Assembly (NCBI GenBank): GCA_964459305.1
Contig: CAYWNA010000064.1
Span: 1-56,237, forward strand
Direction: 5' to 3'
DNA: 56,237 nt
Source: CAYWNA01 sp964459305
GTDB taxonomy: Bacteria; Planctomycetota; Planctomycetia; Pirellulales; Pirellulaceae
This document shows positions 32,584 to 41,612 of this stretch, piece by piece; the first letter of the stretch is position 1; the number at the start of each line of letters is the position of its first letter. Position numbers and translations under genes: made by a program. The notes beneath the pieces were generated by a model, which saw only the letters and a program-made list of their open reading frames with translations, was not told the origin of the DNA and searched no databases.

Positions 32584-33879
32584 TCACGTTGCCGGCCACC
32601 ACTGGTCAATCATCTGTTTCATCTTCTCAACGCGGTCGGGTTGCTCTGCTGCCAGGTTCTGCTCCTCATGAGGGTCTTTCGATAGGTCGTACAGTTCGAC
32701 TTTGTCGTCGGGCATGTTGGCTTTGTTCGGTACGATTACCTTCCAATTGCCTTCGATGCACCATCGGTAGTGCAAATTGGCCGCGGGGCGATGAATGTCG
32801 ACAGCGTTGTGGCCGAAGATCTCGCCGAGGATCGCTTTCCGGCAGCTGACCGCTTCCGCGTCAAGAAGGTTGATGCCCTGCATCTCTGGCGTCGGCTTCA
32901 GTCCGCAAGCGGCCAGAATTGTGGGTGCGAAGTCGATACTGATCACCGGCGTTTCAACACGGCGCGGTTTCACTTTGCCCGGCCAACGGACCATGATCGG
33001 CGTGCGCACGCCGCCGTCGTATGGCGAACGCTTGGACTTCGGGGCGTAGCCGCGGGCGCCCGGCCGCTGAATCCAACCGTTGTCCGTCACAAACAGCACG
33101 ATCGTGTCGTCGGCCAGCTTCTTCTCGTCCAGGTAGTCGAGCAATTGGCCACAGGTTTCGTCGAACCATTCGCACATGGCCCAATACTTGGCGACGAATG
33201 GCGAATCTGTCTTGTCTTGGTACTTGGCGAGCAAACGCTCTGGCGGGTTGTGCGGAGTATGTGGCAGGAACGGTGCGTAGTAGAGGAAGAACGGCTTGTC
33301 GCCGGCCGAGGCAACAAAATCGAAAATTGGTTGCATGCCTTCGCGACCGATTTGCAGCCCGGCATCACCATGCCGGCCTCCCGGATTGGGATAACCCTGC
33401 GTCATTCCTTCGGTAAAGCTGCCCCGGCTGTAGTGCCCTTCCCACCACTTGCCACTTTGGTGGCTGACGTAACCGATTTCGCCAAGCGTCTTTGCCAACA
33501 GAGGCGCCCGGTCGATGTAGGCGATCATTTCGTGACGCTGCTTCCGGTAGATGGGCGCATTCTTACCGCCGGGCGGAATCGGTGGTTCATTGCCCGTGAT
33601 TCTGTGCTGGTGCGCGTACAGTCCGGTCACCAGCGTGGCCAAACTGGGACGGCACAAGCTGGAAGGCACATATCCGCGCGGATACACCAAACTTTGCGAA
33701 GCCAGTTCGTCCAGGTTGGGCGTCTGGATCACCGGGTGTCCCATAAATCCGAAATCGGTCCAACGCTGGTCGTCGGAAATGATCATGACGATGTTCGGCG
33801 GTTTGGCTTCGGCCCGTGTTACGAGTAGCAAGATCACGACAAAACCAAGTGCTGGTCGAATCCAATTGTTCAACATCAT
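32584..33879 (-). CDS. Secreted sulfatase-family protein with CRPSL active-site motif
   Basis: 431 residues, signal peptide about 1-25. Metal-site segment NIVMIISDDQRWTDFGF (aspartates 36-37). The active-site motif is LCRPSLATLVTG, with Cys76 in place but Leu80 where the C-x-P-x-R consensus has Arg. Other landmarks are intact: SGKWWEGHY, FLYYAPFLPHTPHNPP, IVLFVTDNGW and KSKRSPYDGGVRTP. Either this is a planctomycete subfamily whose cysteine is still matured to formylglycine, or it acts as another phosphatase/sulfatase-fold hydrolase. It lies downstream of repeat B on the minus strand. Confidence 0.85.
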   Translation of the reverse strand: MMLNNWIRPALGFVVILLLVTRAEAKPPNIVMIISDDQRWTDFGFMGHPVIQTPNLDELASQSLVYPRGYVPSSLCRPSLATLVTGLYAHQHRITGNEPPIPPGGKNAPIYRKQRHEMIAYIDRAPLLAKTLGEIGYVSHQSGKWWEGHYSRGSFTEGMTQGYPNPGGRHGDAGLQIGREGMQPIFDFVASAGDKPFFLYYAPFLPHTPHNPPERLLAKYQDKTDSPFVAKYWAMCEWFDETCGQLLDYLDEKKLADDTIVLFVTDNGWIQRPGARGYAPKSKRSPYDGGVRTPIMVRWPGKVKPRRVETPVISIDFAPTILAACGLKPTPEMQGINLLDAEAVSCRKAILGEIFGHNAVDIHRPAANLHYRWCIEGNWKVIVPNKANMPDDKVELYDLSKDPHEEQNLAAEQPDRVEKMKQMIDQWWPAT

Positions 33880-33937
33880 TGCCTCGATACCTCACTGGAG
33901 AGCAAGCTTGGAAAAAACGGTCCTTTAGGATCTTCTT

Positions 33938-34054
33938 GTTTAACCGCAGTGCCCAACGGGCCGCGCGTTGGAGCGACGCGCGATGTATCCACGTCTCCCA
34001 ACGCGGGGAACAGCACCCTTGCCACGCGCGGCCCGTTGGGCACCGCGGTTAAAC
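33938..34054. repeat. Dispersed inverted repeat, family B, copy 2
   Basis: 31-nt arms 33938-33968 and 34024-34054, matching copy 1 at 12934-13061 with one substitution in the right arm; the 55-nt spacer is unrelated. Like copy 1 it lies between two divergent genes, one of them a sulfatase. The remaining ~190 bp to the next start shows nothing recognisable. Confidence 0.9.
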
Positions 34055-34242
34055 GACCTTTCCAGGGCTGGTTCGGACCGTCTACATAAGAAACGACGTT
34101 TACAGATTCTACTTCAGATGCACTCGGATGTCGGCGCCCGTTGTGACCGATCACGTGTTTTCAAGGGGCTGCCAATTCCAACACATCGGGCCATCGGGTA
34201 TCCTGTCAGCCGACCGTCACCTCGTACCGAAACGGACTGATC

Positions 34243-34728
34243 ATGTTTTTCTCAGGACCGGAAATCGCTTCCACACTGGCCGGCCTGGGCGTTACGCATG
34301 TCATTTGGGTTCCAGATTCGGCATTGGGGCCATGGGAGCAGGCACTGGAATCTTCGACGGATCTCCGATTACTTCGTGTTTGTCGCGAGGGCGAGGCATG
34401 GCCCCTGGCGGCTGGACTGCACTTGGGTGGCGCATCACCTGTCGTCATGATGCAGACGACCGGCCTGTTCGAATCCGGCGATGCGATGAGAAACGTGCTG
34501 TTCGATCTGGGTCTGCCCGTTTTCGCCGTCCTCGGTGCACGAAGCTGGCTGGTCAAGGATTCGAAAGACTCGGCCCGGCGTTTCACTCGTCCGATTCTAG
34601 ACGCCTGGGGCATCGATCACGTTCTGGTGGCGGACGATAGCGACAAGCCAAAACTCGCCCAGCAGTACCGGCATTCGCGCGAAGCCGGCAAGGCCGCTGC
34701 TGTGCTCATTGCCGAAGGGCGTATGTGA
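34243..34728 (+). CDS. Thiamine-diphosphate decarboxylase, alpha (Pyr-type) subunit
   Basis: 161 residues. It resembles the N-terminal (pyrimidine-binding) half of thiamine-diphosphate enzymes when encoded separately, as in sulfopyruvate decarboxylase ComD or the N-domain of phosphonopyruvate decarboxylase: LAGLGVTHVIWVPDSALGPW, LLRVCREGEAWPLAAGLHLG (the conserved activating Glu lies in REGEA) and VVMMQTTGLFESGDAMRN. It overlaps the next gene by 4 nt (GTGA), so the two subunits are translationally coupled. The substrate is a 2-oxo acid, perhaps sulfonated or phosphonated given the sulfatases nearby, but that is inference. Confidence 0.75.
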   Translation: MFFSGPEIASTLAGLGVTHVIWVPDSALGPWEQALESSTDLRLLRVCREGEAWPLAAGLHLGGASPVVMMQTTGLFESGDAMRNVLFDLGLPVFAVLGARSWLVKDSKDSARRFTRPILDAWGIDHVLVADDSDKPKLAQQYRHSREAGKAAAVLIAEGRM

Positions 34729-35345
34729 CGGATGTTGACATGACCGACCGGTTCGAACAGAAACCGCGAATGCCGTTGGCCGATGTGCTGCAAGTCTTGG
34801 TCGACCTGCGCAAGGACGATCAGGTTGTCGTGACGAGCATGGGAACGGCTCGCGAGTGGCCGCGAAAGGGCCAGCATCCGCTCGACCTGCTTTACGTTCC
34901 TTCGACCATGAGCGGAGCGGTACCGCTGGCGCTCGGCTTGGCCGTTGCTCAGCCGTCCCGCGAAGTACTGGTTTGCACGGGCGATGGTTCGCTGCTGATG
35001 AGTCTGGGCTGTCTGGTCACCGTGATCGACAGCGGCGTCACAAATTTGACCATCGTGCTGTTCGACAACGGCGTTTATGAAATCACCGGCGGACAGAAAA
35101 CCGCGGCAGCCGGTCGCAACACGGACTTCGCGGGGTTCGCACGAGCCGCCGGGTTTCCCAGCGTATCGCCCTTCTCCGTTCTTCGTGAGTGGCAGAATTG
35201 TGCGCCGCAAGTGCTCAACGCCTGCGGTCCTCGATTCATCTGGCTTCAAACGGAGCCAGAACGCGACGACTATTCCATTGACTCACCGTCTCCGATGCGC
35301 GAACAGTTGGATCGGTTCCGGGCTGCATTAGGAACAGCAAACTGA
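34725..35345 (+). CDS. Thiamine-diphosphate decarboxylase, beta (PP-type) subunit
   Basis: 206 residues from GTG 34725; ATG 34740 is an alternative. It carries the diphosphate-binding half: VLVCTGDGSLLMSLG (GDG at 86-88), then 26 residues to VLFDNGVYE (Asn115), the GDG-x(~26)-N magnesium/ThDP signature. TSMGTAREW and MSGAVPLALGLAVAQP fit ComE-type subunits. The C-terminus ends in an Arg/Phe helix. It pairs with the preceding gene to make one active site. Its stop lies 6 bp from the stop of the converging Gfo/Idh/MocA gene. Confidence 0.77.
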   Translation: MTDVDMTDRFEQKPRMPLADVLQVLVDLRKDDQVVVTSMGTAREWPRKGQHPLDLLYVPSTMSGAVPLALGLAVAQPSREVLVCTGDGSLLMSLGCLVTVIDSGVTNLTIVLFDNGVYEITGGQKTAAAGRNTDFAGFARAAGFPSVSPFSVLREWQNCAPQVLNACGPRFIWLQTEPERDDYSIDSPSPMREQLDRFRAALGTAN

Positions 35346-35350
35346 TGAAG

Positions 35351-36658
35351 TCACCGGAACTTTGTCACGCCGGGAATGGCCACGGGTGGAACAGGCATCG
35401 GGCCGAACTCGTACGTGGGTGGCGTGAGGTCTTCTTCGGAATTCCACGCCTGGTCCCACGTAACGACTTGGCCAGTGTACGTCGCCATACGGCCCATGAC
35501 GGCCATCAGGGTGCTCTTCGCCGCGTACTCGCCATTGTTGATCGGCTCTCCTGAACGGATGCTGGCAAATAGTGCATCCTGTTCCTGCTGATATGGAACG
35601 TCGCGTGCTCCGCCTCGAGCCCGGCTGTATCGCCACGTGGTTTCCCCGGTCGTTGTGTGTTTCGACAAGTTCGCCATGCCGGTCTGGCCAAAGACCAAAT
35701 GCGACGTGTCTGCGGTCGTACCCGGTTGCTGCCGGCAATAGCTGAAGCAACGCACGCCACTCTCGAATTCGTAGCACACCGCATGATGGTCGAAGATATG
35801 GCCGTACTCGGGCGCGGTCCGGGCCTGTCGCCCGCCAAGGCCGAAACACTTTGTCGGGTATTGATCCTGCATGGCCCAGGACATCAGGTCGAGCCCATGG
35901 ACGTGCTGTTCCACGTTGTGATCACCGGACAGCCACGTGAAGTAGTACCAATTGCGAAGTTGCCATTCCATGTCGCTCCATCCGTCCTGACGGACGCGAA
36001 GCCATAGTCCCCCGATGTTGTAGTTGCACTGCAGAGCGGCAATTCCCCCGATCCCACCGTCGTGAATTCGCCCCATCATCTCTCGCATCGCAGTGCTGTA
36101 CCGAAGCATCAGACCGGAAACGATCGACAGTCTTTTTTCTTGGGCTACTGCGCACGTCGTCATCACCGAGCGGACGCCTGGAGCATCAACCGCCACCGGC
36201 TTCTCGGCAAACACGTGCTTGCCGGCCTCGACGGCGGCCTTCAGATGAGCGGGACGAAAATGCGGCGGCGTGGCCAGCAGGACCACATCGACGTCGCATT
36301 CCAGAAGTTGGTTATAGGCATCAAAACCAGCAAAACAATGGTCGTCGTCAACGGCACAACTCTCGCCGCCGGCTGCCTGAAGACGTTTGCGGCTGGCCTG
36401 CAGCCTGTCGGCAAACATATCCGCCATGGCAACGAGTTTGACATCCTTGTCTGCCTTCATCGCGTTCGCCGCCGCCCCGGTCCCGCGAGAACCGCACCCG
36501 ATCAGCCCGATTCGCAACGTCTCGGTTGCCCCGGTGTGAACGGTCGCCCGGGCAGCAAGGCCGGCCGTGACGCTCGAACCCACGGCCGCCGCGCAGGCCC
36601 CGCGAAGAAAGCCGCGGCGTGATGTACTGTCGTTCCTAGCATGTTGAATATCGCTCAT
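35351..36658 (-). CDS. Tat-exported Gfo/Idh/MocA-family oxidoreductase (copy 2)
   Basis: 435 residues with a twin-arginine signal (TSRRGFLRGACAAAVGSS, 12-29). Rossmann motif IGLIGCGSRGTGAA, then ADMFADRL, LLATPPHFRP and VFAEKPVAVDAPG with the EKP element. The catalytic-domain segment GDHNVEQHVHGLDLMSW contains the histidine/aspartate cluster usual for the family. It is diverged from copies at 13154 and 44945, which are more similar to each other. It ends with a proline-rich tail (PMPVPPVAIPG). A GGGAGA site precedes the ATG. It probably acts on a sugar or uronic acid in the periplasm. Confidence 0.87.
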   Translation of the reverse strand: MSDIQHARNDSTSRRGFLRGACAAAVGSSVTAGLAARATVHTGATETLRIGLIGCGSRGTGAAANAMKADKDVKLVAMADMFADRLQASRKRLQAAGGESCAVDDDHCFAGFDAYNQLLECDVDVVLLATPPHFRPAHLKAAVEAGKHVFAEKPVAVDAPGVRSVMTTCAVAQEKRLSIVSGLMLRYSTAMREMMGRIHDGGIGGIAALQCNYNIGGLWLRVRQDGWSDMEWQLRNWYYFTWLSGDHNVEQHVHGLDLMSWAMQDQYPTKCFGLGGRQARTAPEYGHIFDHHAVCYEFESGVRCFSYCRQQPGTTADTSHLVFGQTGMANLSKHTTTGETTWRYSRARGGARDVPYQQEQDALFASIRSGEPINNGEYAAKSTLMAVMGRMATYTGQVVTWDQAWNSEEDLTPPTYEFGPMPVPPVAIPGVTKFR

Positions 36659-36705
36659 GGACGAGTCTCCCGAACGGATGGATGGACACTGCTAATTCTT
36701 CGCAC

Positions 36706-39000
36706 TCATTTGGAGATCAAACCAAGCACCTTCTCGATATCAGGCGTTGATGTAGGCAGGAGGCCGATTCGCATGCGCAGGTGGTATACCCCCCCTTTCT
36801 GCGCATCGCGAATGTGCCAGCGGATTCTTCGCATGCCGCCGGGGCATTCATCGGTCGGGCCGATCGCCTGGAATTCGATTGGGGCGTCGGGCTCGAACAG
36901 AAACGCAAGGATCGAATCGCCTACCCGGGTGTGGTAGATCGAGTGGCCGCCATTTCCCAGGAGATGCCGATCCTTCGACGATGCGCCTTTGGCTAGGAAA
37001 ACGGTCGCATCAAGGTCAAGATCGCCATAGCTGACTTCGAGCGGCGTGACTTCGAGCGTCCAGTCGAGCCAAAACGAGGACCTCAGTTTGTACCAACTGC
37101 GAACGCCCAGATACGGCGGATCGCCGCGGCCGTAGGACCAGTGCTCGACCTGTAGTTCTCGGTCGTCGAGCTTCATCATCTCGCGGGGAATGAACTCGCA
37201 GAGCGGCTCGAAGGCGATACCTCGCTGAACATCAAGCACGTTGTCCTGATCGCTCCACTTGCCGCCGAGTCGCCAGATGCCGGCGCGATCCCAGATACCA
37301 TCCGCAACGTGCGGGCTGCGGTCGCCGATTCGGCACTTGATCTCTGCATCCGGCGCGTGCAGGTCGCTGAAGTGTTTGCCCCACTGCCACCGCAAATCGA
37401 AGTCGCCGTCGATGTAGCTGATGCAGTAATTCCAGATCGGCTCCATGCCCAACCCGCCAGAGTCGATGGGCAAGTCGACGGACTTGTGCTCCAACGTGGC
37501 TGCCAGCCGCAGCAGCGCCAGCGGGAGCGCCAGGTTCACAGGAGTCTTCTGAAACTCGCCCGGCCAAGCCACGAAGAAATCGCCGTTGAAAAAGAGCCGC
37601 AGGCTGTGATCGGCGATTTCCTGTGCGGCGTTCAGATACCAGGAATCATGGGTCGCCTCGTGCAATTCCAGCAGACCTTGGATTAACTGTGCCGCCATGT
37701 CCGAGTTACGCATGCTCTCCGGCACACCCGCCAAATCGACGCGGGACGTACCCGGCTTCATGCCCACGAGATCGAGGCAGGTTTTCGCCGTTTGTAGCAG
37801 CCGGTCGTCGTTGCGAATCCGGTACGCCCGGGCATAGGCGTGGAAGAGAATCGGTAAGCCCAGATTCTCCTGAAACTTGCAGGGCGGGAAGTAGAAACCG
37901 CGCGACCATTCCACATCGGAAAAGCGAATCCGTTCGCCCGTTTTCGTACGTAGCATGCCGTAGAATCCACGCTCTTGATCGTCGTACCCGTGGCGGGCGT
38001 AGGCGAGCTGGTCCAAAACTGCCCAATCGACCAGCCGGCGAGCCGATGCGTCCGGAAGCATCTGCGACGCTGCCAATTGTGCCAAGGCGAACTGTCGGGC
38101 TCGTCCCCCCAGCCGCCCTGTGTGCTCGCGACTCCGCTCGACCCGAAGTTGCTCCGAATCGACCCGGCGACAGAAGTCCGGGTCTCGCAACACGTCGAGG
38201 ATTTCAGGACTCAGGCCCGTTCGCGGATCGCTCAGTGCCTGGATTCTCTCGGCCAACCCGACCGCCCGAGAAAGCCACAGTTGATTCCCGGTTTTCTGAT
38301 GCAAGAACGCCGCGGCATAGATGAGGTCGGCACCGGTGTTCGAGAACGCCAACTCGCCCGGACGGATGCGTCTTGGTTGAGAGATGTCGGCGTTCATTTT
38401 GGCGTGGCGGCCGAAGAGAAAAGAGTCGTCGCTCAAGTCGACGTGGGCCTTCCACACGGACTCGATATAACGTTTCGTGTGTGCGGGATCGACTTCGTAG
38501 AACAGATCGTAGAAGGGGAACACGCATTTCAGTTCATGGCTATCGTGGGGCGAAAAGGCGGGTCCGTCCTTCCGCAAATCCCAAAACGCATGGCCGCCCC
38601 AGTGGATGAGCCCCGACGTCTCGTTGACCAAGTGCTCAAGCACGTACGCGGTGGCCTCCGCCGCAGCAGTTCGGTAACGCGGATCGCCCGTGTAAGTAGA
38701 CAGACCGGTTAGCCCGCGCATCAGGTACTGCTGAAACGCGAAATTGCAGATGACCAATCCGCCCTCGGAGACGATCGGCTGTTTGCCTTCGACATCGATT
38801 CCATCCGCGAAAAGCGGAGTCGGATGACCATACCGATCGCGGCCGTGCTGGAGGATATTGTCGTAGTACGCCTGAACGGCGTTGACGTACTCTGTCGCCT
38901 CCGCAGCGTCTGTTCTGCCATCGCAGCGAATCAGCACGCCAACCGCGATGCAGCAGCATGCGAACCGCCGAAGGTGAATTGACAAGGTGTAAACGGGCAT
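36706..39000 (-). CDS. Secreted (alpha/alpha)-barrel protein, polysaccharide-lyase-like
   Basis: 764 residues from ATG 39000 (a GTG two codons upstream is possible). Signal peptide with a Cys-rich core (FACCCIAVGVLIRC), processing uncertain. The first ~500 residues show repeated helical hairpins with aromatic/His clusters (YYDNILQHGRDRYGHPTPLF, SGLIHWGGHAFWDL, DSHELKCVFPFYDLFYEV, FYFPPCKFQENLGLPILFHA), as in (alpha/alpha) toroid lyases and epimerases. The last ~250 residues are beta-rich (WDRAGIWRLGGKW, SIYHTRVGDSILAFLFEPD), like the beta-sandwich of such lyases. I recall similar planctomycete proteins annotated as pectate lyases, but no catalytic residue could be fixed. Confidence 0.6.
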   Translation of the reverse strand: MPVYTLSIHLRRFACCCIAVGVLIRCDGRTDAAEATEYVNAVQAYYDNILQHGRDRYGHPTPLFADGIDVEGKQPIVSEGGLVICNFAFQQYLMRGLTGLSTYTGDPRYRTAAAEATAYVLEHLVNETSGLIHWGGHAFWDLRKDGPAFSPHDSHELKCVFPFYDLFYEVDPAHTKRYIESVWKAHVDLSDDSFLFGRHAKMNADISQPRRIRPGELAFSNTGADLIYAAAFLHQKTGNQLWLSRAVGLAERIQALSDPRTGLSPEILDVLRDPDFCRRVDSEQLRVERSREHTGRLGGRARQFALAQLAASQMLPDASARRLVDWAVLDQLAYARHGYDDQERGFYGMLRTKTGERIRFSDVEWSRGFYFPPCKFQENLGLPILFHAYARAYRIRNDDRLLQTAKTCLDLVGMKPGTSRVDLAGVPESMRNSDMAAQLIQGLLELHEATHDSWYLNAAQEIADHSLRLFFNGDFFVAWPGEFQKTPVNLALPLALLRLAATLEHKSVDLPIDSGGLGMEPIWNYCISYIDGDFDLRWQWGKHFSDLHAPDAEIKCRIGDRSPHVADGIWDRAGIWRLGGKWSDQDNVLDVQRGIAFEPLCEFIPREMMKLDDRELQVEHWSYGRGDPPYLGVRSWYKLRSSFWLDWTLEVTPLEVSYGDLDLDATVFLAKGASSKDRHLLGNGGHSIYHTRVGDSILAFLFEPDAPIEFQAIGPTDECPGGMRRIRWHIRDAQKGGVYHLRMRIGLLPTSTPDIEKVLGLISK

Positions 39001-39095
39001 GGTCACTCGTGCGTCAACTGTTGAAACTGGCCACTATCTTCCAAGCCCGCATCCTAACCTCTCCTCATGGGAAAAGGGACTCTGCGGGCACGCTC

Positions 39096-40562
39096 TCACT
39101 CAAGAATCTCAAAGTCATCCAAGAGTATCCGGTCGGATTCGTCTCCCTCGAAGATAATCTTGATGTTGTCCAGCATGTCGCCTTCGAGGCTTGGTCCTTT
39201 CCTGTCCCAGCCGGATCGGGCCTCGATTGCGCGGAATTCAACGTCGCGCCATCGGCCTTCTTGGAGACCGGTGACGTAGTAGCGGCAGTTGTCTTTGTGC
39301 TTCTTCGACCAGATCAGGATACTCGCGGAGCGAACGTCACAAAGGGGCTTGAGTTTGAAGCGTATGGTCGTGGATTCGCGCACGGGCGTCGAGTAGGTCT
39401 CCCAAACGGACACGCCTTGGGGCGGGAAGGCGCAGGCTTGTGAGTCGTCCACTCCGCCATCCGCTACGTTGCCGCCCTCGAAGTTATCGGGGACCTTTTC
39501 GAACTTCTGCGAATACACCGCTTCACCAGGCTCGGGGCTGAGCAGCCCTGGGGTCAATAGAGCGCTCTTCGATGGGGTCGCCTTCTTCTTGCCTTGGCTG
39601 GGCCGGCCGCTAATGGGGCCGATGTACTCGGTGGCGATCACCACATCGTCGAACCAGACCTCCATGACGCGACTTTCCGGCATCGGGTCCTTATTGTGTC
39701 GAGCGGGTTGATCGGTGTTGTAGAACAGAAGCCAAAAGCTGTTGATCTTGAGCTTGTCGGTCGCGCGCCAGCGAAAGCCATCGAAACGCCCGTACAATTC
39801 ACCATCGACCCAGAACGCTTGTTCGCCGTCGGCTTTGTCCGGGCTGGAATTGGCCTTCAGCAGCACTTCCACACAATACCAACGTCCGGGTTGGATGGGA
39901 TTGGGCTTGCCCTCATACACGGAACCCCACTTGGATTTCATTTCGTGCCAGTAGGTATAGAAATTCCAGATCCCCGGCGGCGGGTACTTTCCCCACCGGC
40001 CCGACGGTTCGATGCCTGTGGAAAACTTGACGTCGCCGGGTGGCGTCTCGCCCGCACCTCCCTTGGGCCACGGCGTGGGCGTACGGTCGGCGACCAGGTG
40101 GACGAAGTGATGAACGTAGCCGGTCTTCTCGTGAAACTTCACGTAGAACCTGGCGTACATCGTGTCAGTACCCTTGGTATGTGTGTACAGGTGACCGTTC
40201 TTGGATATGTGTACCGACTTCAAGCCCGGCGAGTTCGCATGGAGATCGTCCGTCAAAGCGATGTTCTCTCGCTTGCTGATGCTTCCCCAGCGAGCGCCGA
40301 TCTGCTCAATCGTTCCCGTCTCGAAGTCGTCGACGAACAGGACTCTCGGATCACGCTCGATCCCTTCGTCACCGGGGTACAGCGACGCGAGCCCTCCCTT
40401 GTCCGGTCCCGGCGTGGGCAGCGAAGCTTGAGGCGGCGGCGAGTTGCTCGGTCCGGATGCCTCTCCTTCCTGATCGCCCGCGGCGGTCTCGCCGGCCACC
40501 CAACACAGAACCACAAAGTTCGTCAGAACCGCAGTCGCGATCAGCCTCGTCATCCTGTACAT
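39096..40562 (-). CDS. Secreted jelly-roll protein, polysaccharide-lyase-like
   Basis: 488 residues from ATG 40562 (AAGGAAG upstream). Signal peptide about 1-28, then a Pro/Ser-rich linker. Domain 1 (about 80-310) is a beta jelly roll: VLFVDDFETGTIEQIGARWG, TDTMYARFYVKFHEKTGYVHH, GRWYCVEVLLKANS, GEQAFWVDGELYGRFDGFRW and VMEVWFDDVVIATEYIGP, similar to alginate-lyase-like and LamG folds. Domain 2 (about 340-488) is another beta module (YSQKFEKVPDNFEGGN ... RILLDDFEILE). It either cleaves or binds a polysaccharide. It follows the (alpha/alpha)-barrel gene on the same strand. Confidence 0.6.
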   Translation of the reverse strand: MYRMTRLIATAVLTNFVVLCWVAGETAAGDQEGEASGPSNSPPPQASLPTPGPDKGGLASLYPGDEGIERDPRVLFVDDFETGTIEQIGARWGSISKRENIALTDDLHANSPGLKSVHISKNGHLYTHTKGTDTMYARFYVKFHEKTGYVHHFVHLVADRTPTPWPKGGAGETPPGDVKFSTGIEPSGRWGKYPPPGIWNFYTYWHEMKSKWGSVYEGKPNPIQPGRWYCVEVLLKANSSPDKADGEQAFWVDGELYGRFDGFRWRATDKLKINSFWLLFYNTDQPARHNKDPMPESRVMEVWFDDVVIATEYIGPISGRPSQGKKKATPSKSALLTPGLLSPEPGEAVYSQKFEKVPDNFEGGNVADGGVDDSQACAFPPQGVSVWETYSTPVRESTTIRFKLKPLCDVRSASILIWSKKHKDNCRYYVTGLQEGRWRDVEFRAIEARSGWDRKGPSLEGDMLDNIKIIFEGDESDRILLDDFEILE

Positions 40563-40719
40563 CGTAACGTCTTCCTTTCGCATGCCCCGGTATTCTCAAA
40601 CACACCGCTTTGCGGAGGCCATTATACCGTCTAGATTACACGAGGACACGACAAACCGGCGCCGCGATATTGGGGCACAGTAGATAAATGTGAGTTGCGA
40701 CAACCTGAGGAGACAAGAA

Positions 40720-41577
40720 ATGAGCCGTTGTGTTGCGAGAGCATGGCTGTTGGTGATGGTGAGCGTGGCGATGTCTTGGAACAAGGGCCTTGCTTGCGAA
40801 GTCATGGGATTCTCGTTCAACGAGCGTGTTTCGGGGCGTCATCTGTTCGCTGATTTTCGGGTACGAGGTGCTCGCCACGTCGATGGATGGGGTGTGGCCC
40901 TTTACCCTGACAAATCGCTCCAACTCATCAAGGAAGGTAGACCCGCCAACGAGAGCGATCTAGCGGAGTTCCTAACTCGCTACAAAGGTCTTGAGTCGGA
41001 CATTTTGATTGCTTTCCTGCGCACCGGCTCACCCGGTTGTGGTGGCCCATCGCATCAGAATTCACATCCCTTCCTGCGCGAACTGAACGGGCGGGATTTC
41101 GTGCTGGCGCATGAAGGCACGATCCACGACTTCCGGGAGAAGCTGAAACTCGGTCGGGCCAAGCCGCTGGGGATTAACGACAGCGAGTTCCTTTGCTGCT
41201 ATCTCGTCGGGCGGATGGAGGAGGCAGGTATCAAAGAGTGGAACACCGCGGCCTTCGCTTGGATCGATAACGTGCTGCACGAGACGAGCGCGCTGGGTTC
41301 GGTAACCTGCATGTTCTCCGACGGCGACTACTTGTTCGTGTATCTCGACGAGCGAGATCCCGAAGATCTCTTCTACGTCCGTCGCGCGGCGCCCTACGGC
41401 AGGGTCTACTTCAAGCACGCGGAGAAAGAAGTCGACTTGAGCAAGATATACACGGACTCAGCCAAAGGCTACGTATTTGCCACCAGGCCCTTAACAAACG
41501 AGAAATGGACGCCGCTGCCAGCCGCTTCGCTGATGGTCCTCAAGAAAGGCGAAGTTGTCTATACCACGCCTAAGTAG
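40720..41577 (+). CDS. Exported class II glutamine amidotransferase-like protein
   Basis: 285 residues from ATG 40720 (GAGGAGA upstream). Residues 1-25 form a signal peptide (VARAWLLVMVSVAMSWNKGLA), and the mature sequence would start at Cys26: CEVMGFSFN. That is exactly how YafJ-type class II amidotransferases begin after Met removal (MCELLG...). Downstream landmarks are GWGVALYPDKS, LRTGSPGCGG, QNSHPF and FVLAHEGTIHDF. The usual AHNG oxyanion Asn is Glu here. Signal cleavage would generate the N-terminal Cys nucleophile outside the cytoplasm. A lipoprotein reading (GLAC) is possible but poor at position -3. Glutaminase, gamma-glutamyl or other amidase activity are all open. Confidence 0.68.
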   Translation: MSRCVARAWLLVMVSVAMSWNKGLACEVMGFSFNERVSGRHLFADFRVRGARHVDGWGVALYPDKSLQLIKEGRPANESDLAEFLTRYKGLESDILIAFLRTGSPGCGGPSHQNSHPFLRELNGRDFVLAHEGTIHDFREKLKLGRAKPLGINDSEFLCCYLVGRMEEAGIKEWNTAAFAWIDNVLHETSALGSVTCMFSDGDYLFVYLDERDPEDLFYVRRAAPYGRVYFKHAEKEVDLSKIYTDSAKGYVFATRPLTNEKWTPLPAASLMVLKKGEVVYTTPK

Positions 41578-41612
41578 CTGGTGATGGGCATTTCTGTCCA
41601 TAGGAGCACGCT

